Origin: Dendrocalamus latiflorus
Taxonomy: Eukaryota > Streptophyta > Magnoliopsida > Poales > Poaceae
Reading direction: 5' to 3'
Assembly: GCA_017311315.1 (NCBI GenBank)
Contig: CM029626.1
Coordinates: 30,746,869 to 30,810,868, forward strand
Length of the DNA: 64,000 nt
Shown here: positions 31,046-41,941 of the stretch, in pieces
How the letters are laid out: every line of letters starts with the position of its first letter
Numbering within the stretch: the stretch's first letter is position 1
Notes under the pieces: model-generated
What the model was told of the DNA's origin: nothing
Databases searched by the model: none
What the model saw: the letters and a program-made list of their open reading frames with translations, nothing else
Made by a program: the position numbers and the translations under genes

Positions 31046-33362
31046 TGTATTCTAAATTTCTAACAATCCAATCTTGTTGTTGCTAATCATCAACTCTTCA
31101 TTTCTAAATTCTAATGACTATCTAACATGATTGCTTTTATATCCACCGAAATCATCCGTATCGGGACTTTCCAATAATTCCCTCCTTTTGTTATTGATCC
31201 AAAATCATGATTTGTTCTCCCAATAATCAGTCTTATTTTCTACTATCTATCTCTAACTAATTCACCAGGATACCTCCACCATGAATATGAAAGATCAAGA
31301 TTATAATCCAATAATTGCTATCATTCCTCCAATATTCTCAGAAATTATATTTATCTATATGGTATTTGATCCAATTCTATTAATCCCAATTTTATCAACA
31401 TCCTCCAGAATTTATATTGGTTATCAGTGTCACAACCCAACAATTGCCCATGCACTTCCTAATACTCCAAAAGTCACATAAATCATCTATCTAGTCTATA
31501 TATCCATTTGGGCTCCACCAATTTATTTCTCCCAAAATCCACACTATCGTTCCCTATTTTTGATTGACATGAATCCACCAATACTTTTATGTGTATACTA
31601 CAATCATCCATCTACTTTTATTCATGACCATGTTTATTCCTCCCATATTTCAGTCTGTAAGATTAGTAATGCCACTATTTGAAATACAATACATAAAATT
31701 TCCTGAGACCTAGCAGCTTTGGCACAAAACATAATGTTCAAGGAATATTAACATGATTTTTCATACATATGGCATCACACCATATGCCTAATAACACCAT
31801 AATTTTGCCATACATATGGCATCTCACCGTATAACACCTTTCAGCGTTATAGCCGCTTAACTTACCACTGGGACAACACCCCGGACAACTCAAATCAGGG
31901 CTTTCCACTGCCCTCCACTTTTCCATCCCACCCACAAAATATTTTGAAATAGAACTATATCTGGTTAAGTTCCCATGTCCGCCCTTGACCGTGCGCACGG
32001 CTATTCGAATAGTTTTGACTCTGCAGAGTTTGCACACTTTACCCACAAGAGACAGTTCACTCGTTGCCCCACATGATTCCTTAGCCGTGCGGTTGAGCAA
32101 ACCATCACAATAACCGTTCAAAGTACCTCGCCCCTTCCATCATCTCACCCTATGGGTCGTTCCCACTTGCGGTGGGTCCCATACGTTGTGCGGGATGTTC
32201 TCCTTCTGAACGCCTAGCAGTTTGCTACCCACCCTGCTAGCACGCCACAGCAGAACCTCACCCTCCGCGGGTGTCCCATTCAAGCCTGACACACAGACAG
32301 CCGCTTGCACCACTTCACTCCTCCACTGATAATGATGACTTTCAGGGTCCGGTAAATTTACTAGGCAAAGTTGTACTTTACAGACTTGTGGTTGCACTTG
32401 TTTTACACAGGAGGTCATGACAAGATTCAGTCCTTAGGGTATCTGGGCGGTTCTACCACAATCTCGTGCACACCTGCACCATACCCCCGAACCATCCGCC
32501 CAGACAAATAAGCAATTTGAGGTTTTTGGGAAAAATAACCGTATCCGACATACACCAGTCATTACCACCATGACTGCTCAACCAATTTTTCTCAGGATTA
32601 AAAGTGATGCTTGGGCGCTCTCGCGCCCATGAGTATCTAAGCAATACTAAGCATGGCATATAATTACGGACTTATTTTCGAAAGGTTACTATTATAAGTT
32701 TTGCTAGGGTGACAAGGTTCACAATTCCAATATTCCAAAGGAGGGGCAATATTAATCAAGTTAGATAATAGGCATTTAACTAGAATTCTAAATTAAACAT
32801 GTATTTGCATATAAATTAACAGCATGCAATTTGATAATTTAAACAAAAATAATTTGCAAAAAATGTAGGTTCAACATGATTAAAGTATTGACTCGCCTGG
32901 TGTGGTTTACCGCGGTCTTGAGCTCCCACAATGCTTTCTCTTGAGCTTCTATTCTTTATCTTCACTTTGCTCTGACCATGCTTGATCCGTGGATTCTTCA
33001 GGACTCCAGTTTCTAATCACGCGCTAAACAACTGAATCCAAATAAATGCAATCAACTCAAAAGTCCAAATAAGTACAAATAAACCCAATTTAGCTTTATT
33101 ATGAGTTAATGGGTGATTTGGGGGTGTTGAGGCAGGGTCGATGGGGTGCGAAGTGTCAACGGAGTCAACAGAGCTTGAGAAAAGTGAGGAAATGATAACT
33201 AGGAAATCCGCCGAGACGGGTGTCAAGGAGGGTTCGAGATATAAGAATATTTACGGAGATATTCCTCTTTTGGTTCGAGGATGACTGGGTATAGCCGACA
33301 GTAGAATATCATGGGTCAATCTTTTATTTAATAACTTCTTTTATCTTTATTAACAAAGTTCC

Positions 33363-33367
33363 AAGTG
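33363..33367. repeat. Target-site duplication AAGTG (left) of E2
   Basis: AAGTG precedes the LTR start TGATGAGG at 33368 and recurs directly after the 3' LTR at 40937-40941. Confidence 0.95.
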
Positions 33368-34285
33368 TGATGAGGACATCACTTCTTCGGTTACACACAA
33401 CACTCCTCCACTTGACATTCAAGGACCAATCACTAGAGCTCGCGCCCGACAATTGAATTTACAGGTGAGCTCGTTCCTAAGTACTTCTTTTTGTTCATTT
33501 GAGAATAGATTGCTACCTAATGATTTAATTATGATTAGGAACCATGGAGAGGACCTGGAAGTACTTGGAGAAGGGCTACGGGGCGCACAAGTCCAGCAAG
33601 GACGGTCGAATCATGTTGGAGGCCCAACTCAAACCGACTTCGAATCCAATTCGGAGTCCAGGACCAGTCCGCACTAAAACGGACGCCCAGATCGCATCCG
33701 GACTCCGTTTTGGACGTTCTACATATTTATGGAAAGCTGAGAAGACCACCTTTCCAATGGCTTTGGTCCCATGTCAAAATTCCTTCTGAGTCAACGGTAA
33801 TCGTCGAAACAATTGGGCGTTCAGAATCTGTCAGGGTGCTGCGCCACCGTCTTTTGGGCCGATCGGCTTTGTATCGTGTTGGAGCCCATTAGGGGCGCGT
33901 CTAGGGGTTTTGCACGCCCCTAACTCCTTTATATCCAGCCGCCACCCCCACCATTAGGGTTTGGGTTTTGCTTAGATTGATTTGTCTTTGAACAATTCGC
34001 CGTTCATCGGTTTGTGAGACCCCAACTTTCGAGTGCTAAATCTATCCATCTGCAATTCAGTTGTGTTCTTCCTTGTTCTTGCTTGTGTTCTTCGATTCGC
34101 AGGCGAGGATTAGCCTTCTTGGCGAGGTCAACCGGGCTGCGCACGGTTGATAACCTGAGGAGACGTGGTGCTGCGATTGCGGGGTTCGGAACGTGTCGTT
34201 CGGAAGCCGGATCGATTTGTGTCGCGCCTCCACCAAATCGAATTTACCCAGAACCTGTTGGAAGATCGGGACCCCGTTCCCATCA
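33368..34285 (+). mobile_element. E2 5' LTR (918 bp)
   Basis: TG...CA ends, paired one-to-one with 40019-40936. A TATA-like TTTATATCC lies near 33930 followed by the probable transcript start region. The first third is coding sequence in the 3' LTR copy (the polyprotein tail), which explains the open frames seen here. Confidence 0.95.
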
Positions 34286-34287
34286 AG

Positions 34288-34300
34288 TGGTAATCAGAGC
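34288..34300 (+). promoter_or_regulatory. E2 primer-binding site with an extra base
   Basis: TGGTAATCAGAGC follows the LTR after two bases. It differs from the canonical initiator tRNA-Met site TGGTATCAGAGC by one inserted A. Confidence 0.75.
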
Positions 34301-34371
34301 TTCAGGTGTTCCTTCAGGTTCGAGTTTACCTTACCTTTATTGTTTTCATCCTAGAGTTCAAGAAAAAGCCC

Positions 34372-35381
34372 TAAAAAAATTGCCCCACAAAAAGAATTAA
34401 TTCCGCTGTCCAAACCCCGTTGTGCCTTTCAATCTATTAGTTTTGGTTTGCTAAATTGAATTTGTGTTCATATTAGCATTGTCTAGTTGCTGTTCATATC
34501 TTTGTTCCATTGAAAATCCAAACAAAAAAATCCCCACCCCAAACCCTAATTTCCAAATTCGGCTGATTTCTCCTTTCTCTGCAGCCGCCACCAAAAACGC
34601 CATATCTTTTGATTCCGAGATTAGTTTTGAGTGAGACCACCGCCATTAGATTCAAAAATTCCTTATCCATCTATCTGTAGAATTTCACATCATTCCAGCA
34701 AGGCAGTTAAGAGATATATGCGGTGAAAGTTGACCCAATTATCTGTTTTGAATCTGCAACAGTGAGCAGTTGTGATTTTTGTGCGAATTGTTGTGTCGGG
34801 TTTCGGAAGTTGGCCCCAAAAGAAAATCTGTAGAAAAATCCTTCAGAAAACAGAGAAAAAAATAATCAGTGAAAAAGAGACATCTGACAAAAAGTTACGG
34901 CCAAAATACCGACATACTGTCCAGTGGACAGAAATCTTCAGTTTTCAGTTTTGGGCCAATCCTTGTGTTCTTCAATTCCAGATTGCATTGGATTGAATTA
35001 TCTTGTATTTACCACTCCTACACATTGCCATACACTTGTTTTTAGCCTTCTTCCACTCTTGGTTGATCAGCAACATAGGCTAAGTGCTAGATACGGACTA
35101 TAATTCAATTCTATGCAATTCTGAAATTAACTGATTGTTCTCCATTGCTACCATATTGTGCCTTCCAAGCTACACCTACTCTTGATTAGCACAGTTTTGA
35201 CCCTTGCAATCGTACCCACGCTCGACATGGTTTCACGAACCAGCCACCGGTTGTACCACCTGCTGCTTTGGTAAGAACACTTGTAAGAGCTTGGTAAGCC
35301 ACTTCCTTTGCGAGATTCCACTGCCCTTCATTTGTAGTTGATAGGGATAATCCTTTTGTTTTCCCTATGTTTCCACTAACC
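34372..35381 (+). other. E2 untranslated leader, homologous to the E1 leader
   Basis: About 1 kb collinear with 25500-26518. It ends in the same start context CTAACCATGGCAGG. The LTR-proximal 70 bp before it are not alike between E1 and E2. Confidence 0.75.
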
Positions 35382-38300
35382 ATGGCAGGAGACGAAGGAC
35401 ACGGGTCACCGGTCGATTTCAACGAGTGTGTTAGTCGCGGCCAGCTACAAGCTGCGCTCGACAAACAAAATGCTTCACTCGGCGCGAGAATGGACACCAT
35501 CGTCGCCGCCATTGCCAAGTTGAACACCACGGAAGGCATTGAGCGGGTGGAGCGGCGGTTGGCTGACCTCACTGGTCGGATGGACAAATTGGAGGCACGT
35601 CTGCCACCTGTCAATGACGGCCATCGTCCTGATGATGACATAGTGTATGATGCAGATGGCAACATTGATCGGCGGGCGACACAAGATGCACGACTACGTC
35701 GGCGTCTTCAGCAAAACCGACAAGGTATGGGAGGTAATAACCAGAACCGACATGGTATGGAAGGTAATAACCAGACTCGTCATGGTACCGATGACCCTTT
35801 TGCTAAAGTTAAGTTTACCATTCCATCTTTTTCTGGTCTTTATGATGCTGAAATATATCTTGATTGGGAGATGACGGTAGAGCAAAAATTTAATTCTCAC
35901 TTGGTTCCTGAACAACATAGAGTTAGACAAGCTACTAGTGAGTTTAAGGACTTTGCTATTATCTGGTGGAATGAACTAAGTAACATGCGCTTACAACCTG
36001 ATACATGGGAGGGGTTAAAAGAAGATATGCGTAATCGTTTTGTTCCTCCCACATATAAACTTGAATTGAGAAAAAAATTGCAGCGCTTAGAACAAGGTGA
36101 TCGTTCTGTTCAGGACTATTATGCTGAGCTTCAAAAGGGTATGATGCGTTGTGGGGTTGTTGAGGACACGGAGGATAAGATTTGTCGTTTCTACGGGGGT
36201 TTACGGCGTGAAATTCAGGACATTGTTGATTATAAAGAATTTACTACTGTCAACCAGTTGTTCCACCTTGCTATGCTTGCAGAAAAAGAATTGCAGGGAC
36301 GCAAGGAATCAGCGAAGGTACGCACTGAACGACCCTTCTACACGCCGCGAACGACTACATCAGCGGGACTGCCCAAGTCTTCTTCGAGCTTTCGTTCTCC
36401 TCCACCACCTGTGAACAAGATTGCAGCAGCGCCACCGAAGCCACCTTCAAAAAATTCTTTGCAGGTTCCAGCCAAGAGTTCTTCTTCCGTGGCTTCAACG
36501 GGCCGCTCCTCCGACATTCAGTGCCACCGCTGTCATGGGCTTGGTCATGTGCAGAAGAATTGCCCTAGCCAACGGGCATACATCGCCACAGAAGATGGAG
36601 GCTACATCAGCACTTCAGATGTCGAGGAGGATGATGATGTTGCTGCTGCCTCGGATGACACTGGCGGTGGTGATGATGACCTGGTCCTTGGTGGGGCGTC
36701 CACAGCGACACTACGGAGCATCATTGTGCAGCGAGTCCTCAGCACACAGGTAGAACAAACCGACAAGCTTCAACGCCATAATTTGTTTCAGACTTTCTTC
36801 GCAATCAAGAACCGGCGTGCACGTGTCATCATTGATGGAGGAAGCTGCAACAACTTGGTGAGTTCTGATTTGGTCAAGAAGCTTGGCTTGACCACGCGAC
36901 CACATCCACATCCATACCATATTCAGTGGTTAAATGATTCTGGAAAAGCTAAGGTAACACAAACATGCCGAGTCCATTTTTCCATTGGTGGTTATGCTGA
37001 TCATGTTGATTGTGATGTGGTTCCCATGCAAGCATGCTCTCTTTTATTGGGTAGACCTTGGGAATTTGATAATGATGCTTTACACCATGGTAGTAGTAAC
37101 AAATACACTTTTATGCATAAGGGAAAGAAAGTTACTTTACTGCCTTTGACCCCAGTTGAGATAATAGAGGCCGATAGGGAGAGAATTGCTGCTGCTAATG
37201 ATGCAAAGGAACATGATAAATCTGAAAAACAGCAAGTAATCCATTTAAAAAATTCTGTTCTGCTTGCCACAAAATCAGACCTTGCTAATATTGATGATGT
37301 TAATGATACATGTTATGCTTTTGTGTGCAAAGATGCTTTATTTTCTCTTGATAATATGCCTTGCACTTTGCCTGCTCCTGTCACTAACCTTTTGCAGGAG
37401 TTTAGAGATGTTTTCCCTGATGAGATACCTCCAGGACTTCCACCTATTCGAGGGATTGAACACCAGATTGACTTGATCCCTGGAGCGAGTTTGCCAAATC
37501 GTGCGGCGTACAGGACCAATCCCGAAGAGACTAAGGAGATTCAGCGACAAGTCCAAGACCTTTTGGACCGTGGGTACGTACGTGAGAGCCTTAGTCCTTG
37601 TGCTGTTCCTGTTCTTTTGGTTCCCAAAAAAGATGGATCTTGGCGTATGTGTGTAGATTGTAGAGCCATTAACAACATTACTATAAGGTATCGTCATCCT
37701 ATTCCTAGGCTAGACGACATGCTTGATGAGTTGTGTGGTGCTATAATTTTCACAAAGATTGACTTGCGTAGTGGATACCACCAAATAAGAATGAAACTTG
37801 GCGATGAATGGAAAACTGCTTTTAAAACTAAGTTCGGCTTGTATGAGTGGTTAGTCATGCCTTTTGGTTTAACTAATGCACCTAGCACTTTCATGAGATT
37901 AATGCACGAGGTTTTACGTCCTTTCATTGGCAAATTTGTGGTTGTTTACTTTGATGATATCTTGATTTATAGCAAGTCCATGGATGAACATTTGAATCAC
38001 TTACGTGCTGTTTTTAATGCTTTGAAAGATGCGCGTTTGTTTGGTAACCTTGACAAGTGCACCTTTTGCACGGATCGAGTCTCTTTTCTTGGCTATGTTG
38101 TGACTCCACAGGGAATTGAGGTTGATAGAGCCAAGGTGGAGGCGATATGGAGTTGGCCCACGCCCACAACGGTCTCCCAAGTGCGGAGTTTTCTTGGCCT
38201 TGCAGGATTTTATCGCCGCTTTGTCAAGGAATTCAGCACCATTGCGACGCCATTGATTGAGTTGACAAAGAAGGGCGTCGTGTTCCATTGGGGGCCATCA

Positions 38301-40328
38301 CAAGAGGAGTCCTTTAATCTTTTGAAGGACAAGCTTACACACGCACCATTGCTCCAACTTCCGGATTTCGGTAAGACTTTTGAGCTGGAATGTGATGCTA
38401 GCGGAATTGGTATTGGTGGTGTTTTGATGCAAGAAGGCAAACCTGTTGCCTACTTTAGTGAAAAATTGAATGGTCCTGCTCTTAATTATTCCACGTATGA
38501 TAAAGAATTGTATGCTCTTGTTCGTTCTTTAGAGACGTGGCAACACTATTTATGGCCTAAAGAATTTGTCATTCATTCCGATCATGAATCACTTAAGCAT
38601 ATTCGTAGTCAAACCAATTTGAATCGTAGACATGCCAAGTGGGTTGAATTTATTGAATCTTTTCCTTATGTCATTAAACACAAGAAAGGGAAGGATAATG
38701 TGATTGCTGATGCTTTGTCTCGACGCTATACCATGTTGTCTCAACTTGATTGTCGCATTTTTGGTCTTGAAACTATTAAAGGGCAATATGCTTTTGATGC
38801 TGATTTTAAGGATGTGTTGTTGCATTGTAAAGAGGGACAAGCATGGAATAAATTCGTGATCAATGATGGATATTTGTTTAGAGCTAACCGCCTATGCATT
38901 CCAGTTGGATCCGTTCGTCTTTTGTTGTTGCAGGAGGCGCATGGAGGCGGTTTGATGGGACATTTTGGTGCTAAGAAGACAGAGAATGTTCTGGCCACAC
39001 ACTTCTTTTGGCCAAAGATGAGGCGAGATGTTGAGCGGTTTGTTGCTCGCTGCACTACATGTCAAAAAGCTAAGTCTCGCTTGAATCCACATGGTTTATA
39101 TATGCCTCTTCCTGTTCCTTCTATTCCGTGGGCAGATATTTCTATGGACTTTGTTTTAGGGTTGCCCAGGACTAAGAGGGGGAGGGATAGCATTTTTGTT
39201 GTTGTGGATCGCTTTTCTAAGATGGCTCACTTTATACCATGTCATAAAACCGATGATGCCGTTCATATTGCTGACCTCTTTTTCAAAGAGATAGTTCGTT
39301 TGCATGGTATGCCTTCTACTATTGTTTCAGATCGTGATGTCAAGTTCTTGAGTCACTTTTGGCGTACTCTATGGAACAAGTTGGGTACAAAGTTGTTGTT
39401 CTCTACAACATGTCACCCACAAACTGATGGCCAAACTGAGGTGGTGAACCGCACATTGTCTACCATGTTGAGAGCTATTTTGAAGAACAATTTGAAGCTG
39501 TGGGAAGAGTGTTTGCCGCATGTTGAGTTCGCCTATAATCGAGCGGAACACTCCACCACCAAGGTAAGTCCTTTTCAGGTAGTGTATGGATTCAATCCCC
39601 GTGCCCCTATTGATATTTTACCTTTGCCAACTAGTGAGAGAGTTCATAATGATGCTAAGGCGCGTGCTGATTTTATTGTCAAAATGCATGAGACTACTAA
39701 GGCCAACATTGAAAAAATGAATGACAAATATAGGATTGCTGGTAGTAAAGGTAGAAAGGAAGTTAAACTTGAACCGGGTGATTTTGTTTGGTTGCACTTG
39801 AGAAAGGATAGATTTCCTGAGTTAAGAAAATCAAAATTGATGCCTCGAGCTGCTGGTCCTTTTAAGATAGTTGAGAAGATAAATGATAATGCATATACAC
39901 TTGAGTTGCCTCCCGAGTTTGGGGTTAGTCCCACCTTTAACATTTCAGATTTGAAACCATACTTGGGAGATGAAGATGAGGCTGAGTTGAGGACAACTCC
40001 GCTTCAAGAGGGTGAGGATGATGAGGACATCACTTCTTCGGTTACACACAACACTCCTCCACTTGACATTCAAGGACCAATCACTAGAGCTCGCGCCCGA
40101 CAATTGAATTTACAGGTGAGCTCGTTCCTAAGTACTTCTTTTTGTTCATTTGAGAATAGATTGCTACCTAATGATTTAATTATGATTAGGAACCATGGAG
40201 AGGACCTGGAAGTACTTGGAGAAGGGCTACGGGGCGCACAAGTCCAGCAAGGACGGTCGAATCATGTTGGAGGCCCAACTCAAACCGACTTCGAATCCAA
40301 TTCGGAGTCCAGGACCAGTCCGCACTAA
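35382..40328 (+). CDS. E2 Gag-Pol polyprotein (Gag, protease, RT, RNase H, integrase)
   Basis: One open frame; an upstream in-frame ATG at 35367 exists, but MAG at 35382 in ACCATGGCAGG matches E1. Residue numbers from 35367. Gag core about 145-300 with FYGGLRREIQDI; CCHC knuckle CHRCHGLGHVQKNC at about 386; protease with active site IDGGSCNN at about 490; reverse transcriptase about 720-900 with YFDD at 861-864; RNase H with ECDASGIG at about 1009, YDKELYAL and HSDHESL; integrase with the HHCC zinc site about 1190-1235 (ending CTTCQKAK) and D-D-E residues in MDFVLG (about 1262), VSDRDVKF (about 1322) and GQTEVVN (about 1358); GPF module AAGPFKIVEKINDNAYTLELP. No canonical chromodomain. The frame crosses the PPT (LQEGEDDED) and ends in the 3' LTR. 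All catalytic motifs are intact, so it may be an active autonomous element. Confidence 0.93.
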   Translation: MAGDEGHGSPVDFNECVSRGQLQAALDKQNASLGARMDTIVAAIAKLNTTEGIERVERRLADLTGRMDKLEARLPPVNDGHRPDDDIVYDADGNIDRRATQDARLRRRLQQNRQGMGGNNQNRHGMEGNNQTRHGTDDPFAKVKFTIPSFSGLYDAEIYLDWEMTVEQKFNSHLVPEQHRVRQATSEFKDFAIIWWNELSNMRLQPDTWEGLKEDMRNRFVPPTYKLELRKKLQRLEQGDRSVQDYYAELQKGMMRCGVVEDTEDKICRFYGGLRREIQDIVDYKEFTTVNQLFHLAMLAEKELQGRKESAKVRTERPFYTPRTTTSAGLPKSSSSFRSPPPPVNKIAAAPPKPPSKNSLQVPAKSSSSVASTGRSSDIQCHRCHGLGHVQKNCPSQRAYIATEDGGYISTSDVEEDDDVAAASDDTGGGDDDLVLGGASTATLRSIIVQRVLSTQVEQTDKLQRHNLFQTFFAIKNRRARVIIDGGSCNNLVSSDLVKKLGLTTRPHPHPYHIQWLNDSGKAKVTQTCRVHFSIGGYADHVDCDVVPMQACSLLLGRPWEFDNDALHHGSSNKYTFMHKGKKVTLLPLTPVEIIEADRERIAAANDAKEHDKSEKQQVIHLKNSVLLATKSDLANIDDVNDTCYAFVCKDALFSLDNMPCTLPAPVTNLLQEFRDVFPDEIPPGLPPIRGIEHQIDLIPGASLPNRAAYRTNPEETKEIQRQVQDLLDRGYVRESLSPCAVPVLLVPKKDGSWRMCVDCRAINNITIRYRHPIPRLDDMLDELCGAIIFTKIDLRSGYHQIRMKLGDEWKTAFKTKFGLYEWLVMPFGLTNAPSTFMRLMHEVLRPFIGKFVVVYFDDILIYSKSMDEHLNHLRAVFNALKDARLFGNLDKCTFCTDRVSFLGYVVTPQGIEVDRAKVEAIWSWPTPTTVSQVRSFLGLAGFYRRFVKEFSTIATPLIELTKKGVVFHWGPSQEESFNLLKDKLTHAPLLQLPDFGKTFELECDASGIGIGGVLMQEGKPVAYFSEKLNGPALNYSTYDKELYALVRSLETWQHYLWPKEFVIHSDHESLKHIRSQTNLNRRHAKWVEFIESFPYVIKHKKGKDNVIADALSRRYTMLSQLDCRIFGLETIKGQYAFDADFKDVLLHCKEGQAWNKFVINDGYLFRANRLCIPVGSVRLLLLQEAHGGGLMGHFGAKKTENVLATHFFWPKMRRDVERFVARCTTCQKAKSRLNPHGLYMPLPVPSIPWADISMDFVLGLPRTKRGRDSIFVVVDRFSKMAHFIPCHKTDDAVHIADLFFKEIVRLHGMPSTIVSDRDVKFLSHFWRTLWNKLGTKLLFSTTCHPQTDGQTEVVNRTLSTMLRAILKNNLKLWEECLPHVEFAYNRAEHSTTKVSPFQVVYGFNPRAPIDILPLPTSERVHNDAKARADFIVKMHETTKANIEKMNDKYRIAGSKGRKEVKLEPGDFVWLHLRKDRFPELRKSKLMPRAAGPFKIVEKINDNAYTLELPPEFGVSPTFNISDLKPYLGDEDEAELRTTPLQEGEDDEDITSSVTHNTPPLDIQGPITRARARQLNLQVSSFLSTSFCSFENRLLPNDLIMIRNHGEDLEVLGEGLRGAQVQQGRSNHVGGPTQTDFESNSESRTSPH
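40006..40018 (+). promoter_or_regulatory. E2 polypurine tract
   Basis: AAGAGGGTGAGGA directly before the 3' LTR at 40019. It is also translated, as part of QEGEDD in the polyprotein. Confidence 0.9.
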
Positions 40329-40936
40329 AACGGACGCCCAGATCGCATCCGGACTCCGTTTTGGACGTTCTACATATGTATGGAAAGCTGAGAAGACCAC
40401 CTTTCCAATGGCTTTGGTCCCATGTCAAAATTCCTTCTGAGTCAACGGGAATCGTCGAAACAATTGGGCGTTCAGAATCTGTCAGGGTGCTGCGCCACCG
40501 TCTTTTGGGCCGATCGGCTTTGTATCGTGTTGGAGCCCATTAGGGGCGCGTCTAGGGGTTTTGCACGCCCCTAACTCCTTTATATCCAGCCGCCACCCCC
40601 ACCATTAGGGTTTGGGTTTTGCTTAGATTGATTTGTCTTTGAACAATTCGCCGTTCATCGGTTTGTGAGACCCCAACTTTCGAGTGCTAAATCTATCCAT
40701 CTGCAATTCAGTTGTGTTCTTCCTTGTTCTTGCTTGTGTTCTTCGATTCGCAGGCGAGGATTAGCCTTCTTGGCGAGGTCAACCGGGCTGCGCACGGTTG
40801 ATAACCTGAGGAGACGTGGTGCTGCGATTGCGGGGTTCGGAACGTGTCGTTCGGAAGCCGGATCGATTTGTGTCGCGCCTCCACCAAATCGAATTTACCC
40901 AGAACCTGTTGGAAGATCGGGACCCCGTTCCCATCA
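40019..40936 (+). mobile_element. E2 3' LTR (918 bp)
   Basis: Same length as the 5' LTR. Its first 310 bp encode the C-terminal tail of the polyprotein (stop at 40326-40328). Ends CCCATCA, followed by the AAGTG duplication. Confidence 0.95.
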
Positions 40937-40941
40937 AAGTG
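40937..40941. repeat. Target-site duplication AAGTG (right) of E2
   Basis: Partner of 33363-33367. NC-element sequence resumes after it. Confidence 0.95.
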
Positions 40942-41844
40942 TCAGGTTAGACCCACCAACAGACGTGTTTGTTTGGTTTATTGAATTAATCTTCAGAGTC
41001 TACATTCCTAGCAATTTAAGCGGTGGTATTTTAGGGGGGTCTATTTACCAACTATTCAAATTATTCATAGAATGATTATTTCAACAATTCATGCAAGCAT
41101 GGGGGTATTTAATTATCTAATTGATATTTTAATGTTAACCTTTTAGTATATTCTTATTTACTACTCATTTGGGATTATTAGTCATAATATTACATTATCC
41201 ATCAGATTATTCGTTGGCGAGATTATTCCAATGTCCGCCATTCTAAAGGCTTTATATTCTAATACCTAATAACTATCTTTTTAACTAAAAATACTCTGAG
41301 AATCAACTGTCTTCGTATTTTGTTCTTTTATCTGGCATCTGTCATAATTTAATCTTAGCTAAACTCTACTTACCTAGGATCGAGCCTGCTACACATAACT
41401 TTATTTCACTACCATTGTTGGCTATATATACCGTTGAGATTTATTTACTGGCAGCATTTTAAACATTAAGGCATACATTTTTAATTACTATTAGGGTAGT
41501 CTTTTATTTTGATGCCTTGTTGTTATAGTTTTTAATACACATCCAATTTATCTTTCTTAACTTTAATTTGAATGTATTTTTAATTGAGATCCTTATTAAC
41601 CTTGGGACATTAAGCACAACCATCTTTTACCAATGCCCTAATTAATAATGAGTCGTTTAATTTATTTATGCAACCCACATTAATTATTCATATGTGATAA
41701 CTAATCAAAATTTAAATCTTAAATACTCTCATTTACATCCTAATAAAATTTATTAGCTTCTTTAAATTGTTCTCTAATTTTCCTTAGTTTTTACTAATTA
41801 AAATGGATCACAAAAATTGGATTAATAAAAATGGGATGGAACAT

Positions 41845-41910
41845 TGCTGCTGGCTGTAGTCGAACACATGACCTGTGCTGCCACTACTCGCTCGGCTAGC
41901 CATCCGGCCT
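41845..41910 (-). other. tRNA-like block in the minus-strand NC element
   Basis: On the minus strand GGCTAGCCGAGC, then about 20 nt, then CAGGTCATGTGTTCGACTAC. This aligns with the plus copy's GGTTAGCCGAGC ... CAGGTCTCAGGTTCGAATCC at 6659-6704. The B-box is degraded to TGTTCGACTAC. Its flanks (GC-rich block on one side, AT-rich on the other) match the plus copy too. Confidence 0.45.
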
Positions 41911-41941
41911 TCGGTCTTTCGCGGCATACTGGGGGAAAGAA

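Larger units (their letters stand above)
33368..40936 (+). mobile_element. E2: intact young Ty3 retrotransposon, CRM-like chromovirus lineage
   Basis: Complete element of 7,569 bp: two 918-bp LTRs (TGATGAGGAC...CCATCA), primer site, leader shared with E1, one uninterrupted Gag-Pol frame, PPT and a perfect 5-bp target duplication AAGTG. By eye the LTRs differ at only two positions (near 33726 and 33800 versus 40377 and 40451), so the insertion is very recent. The frame running into the 3' LTR, the TGATG LTR start and the IDGGSCNN protease type recall centromere-type CRM elements. That lineage call is from memory of the family and needs a tree. It is nested in the NC element at 30165-43685. Confidence 0.9.
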
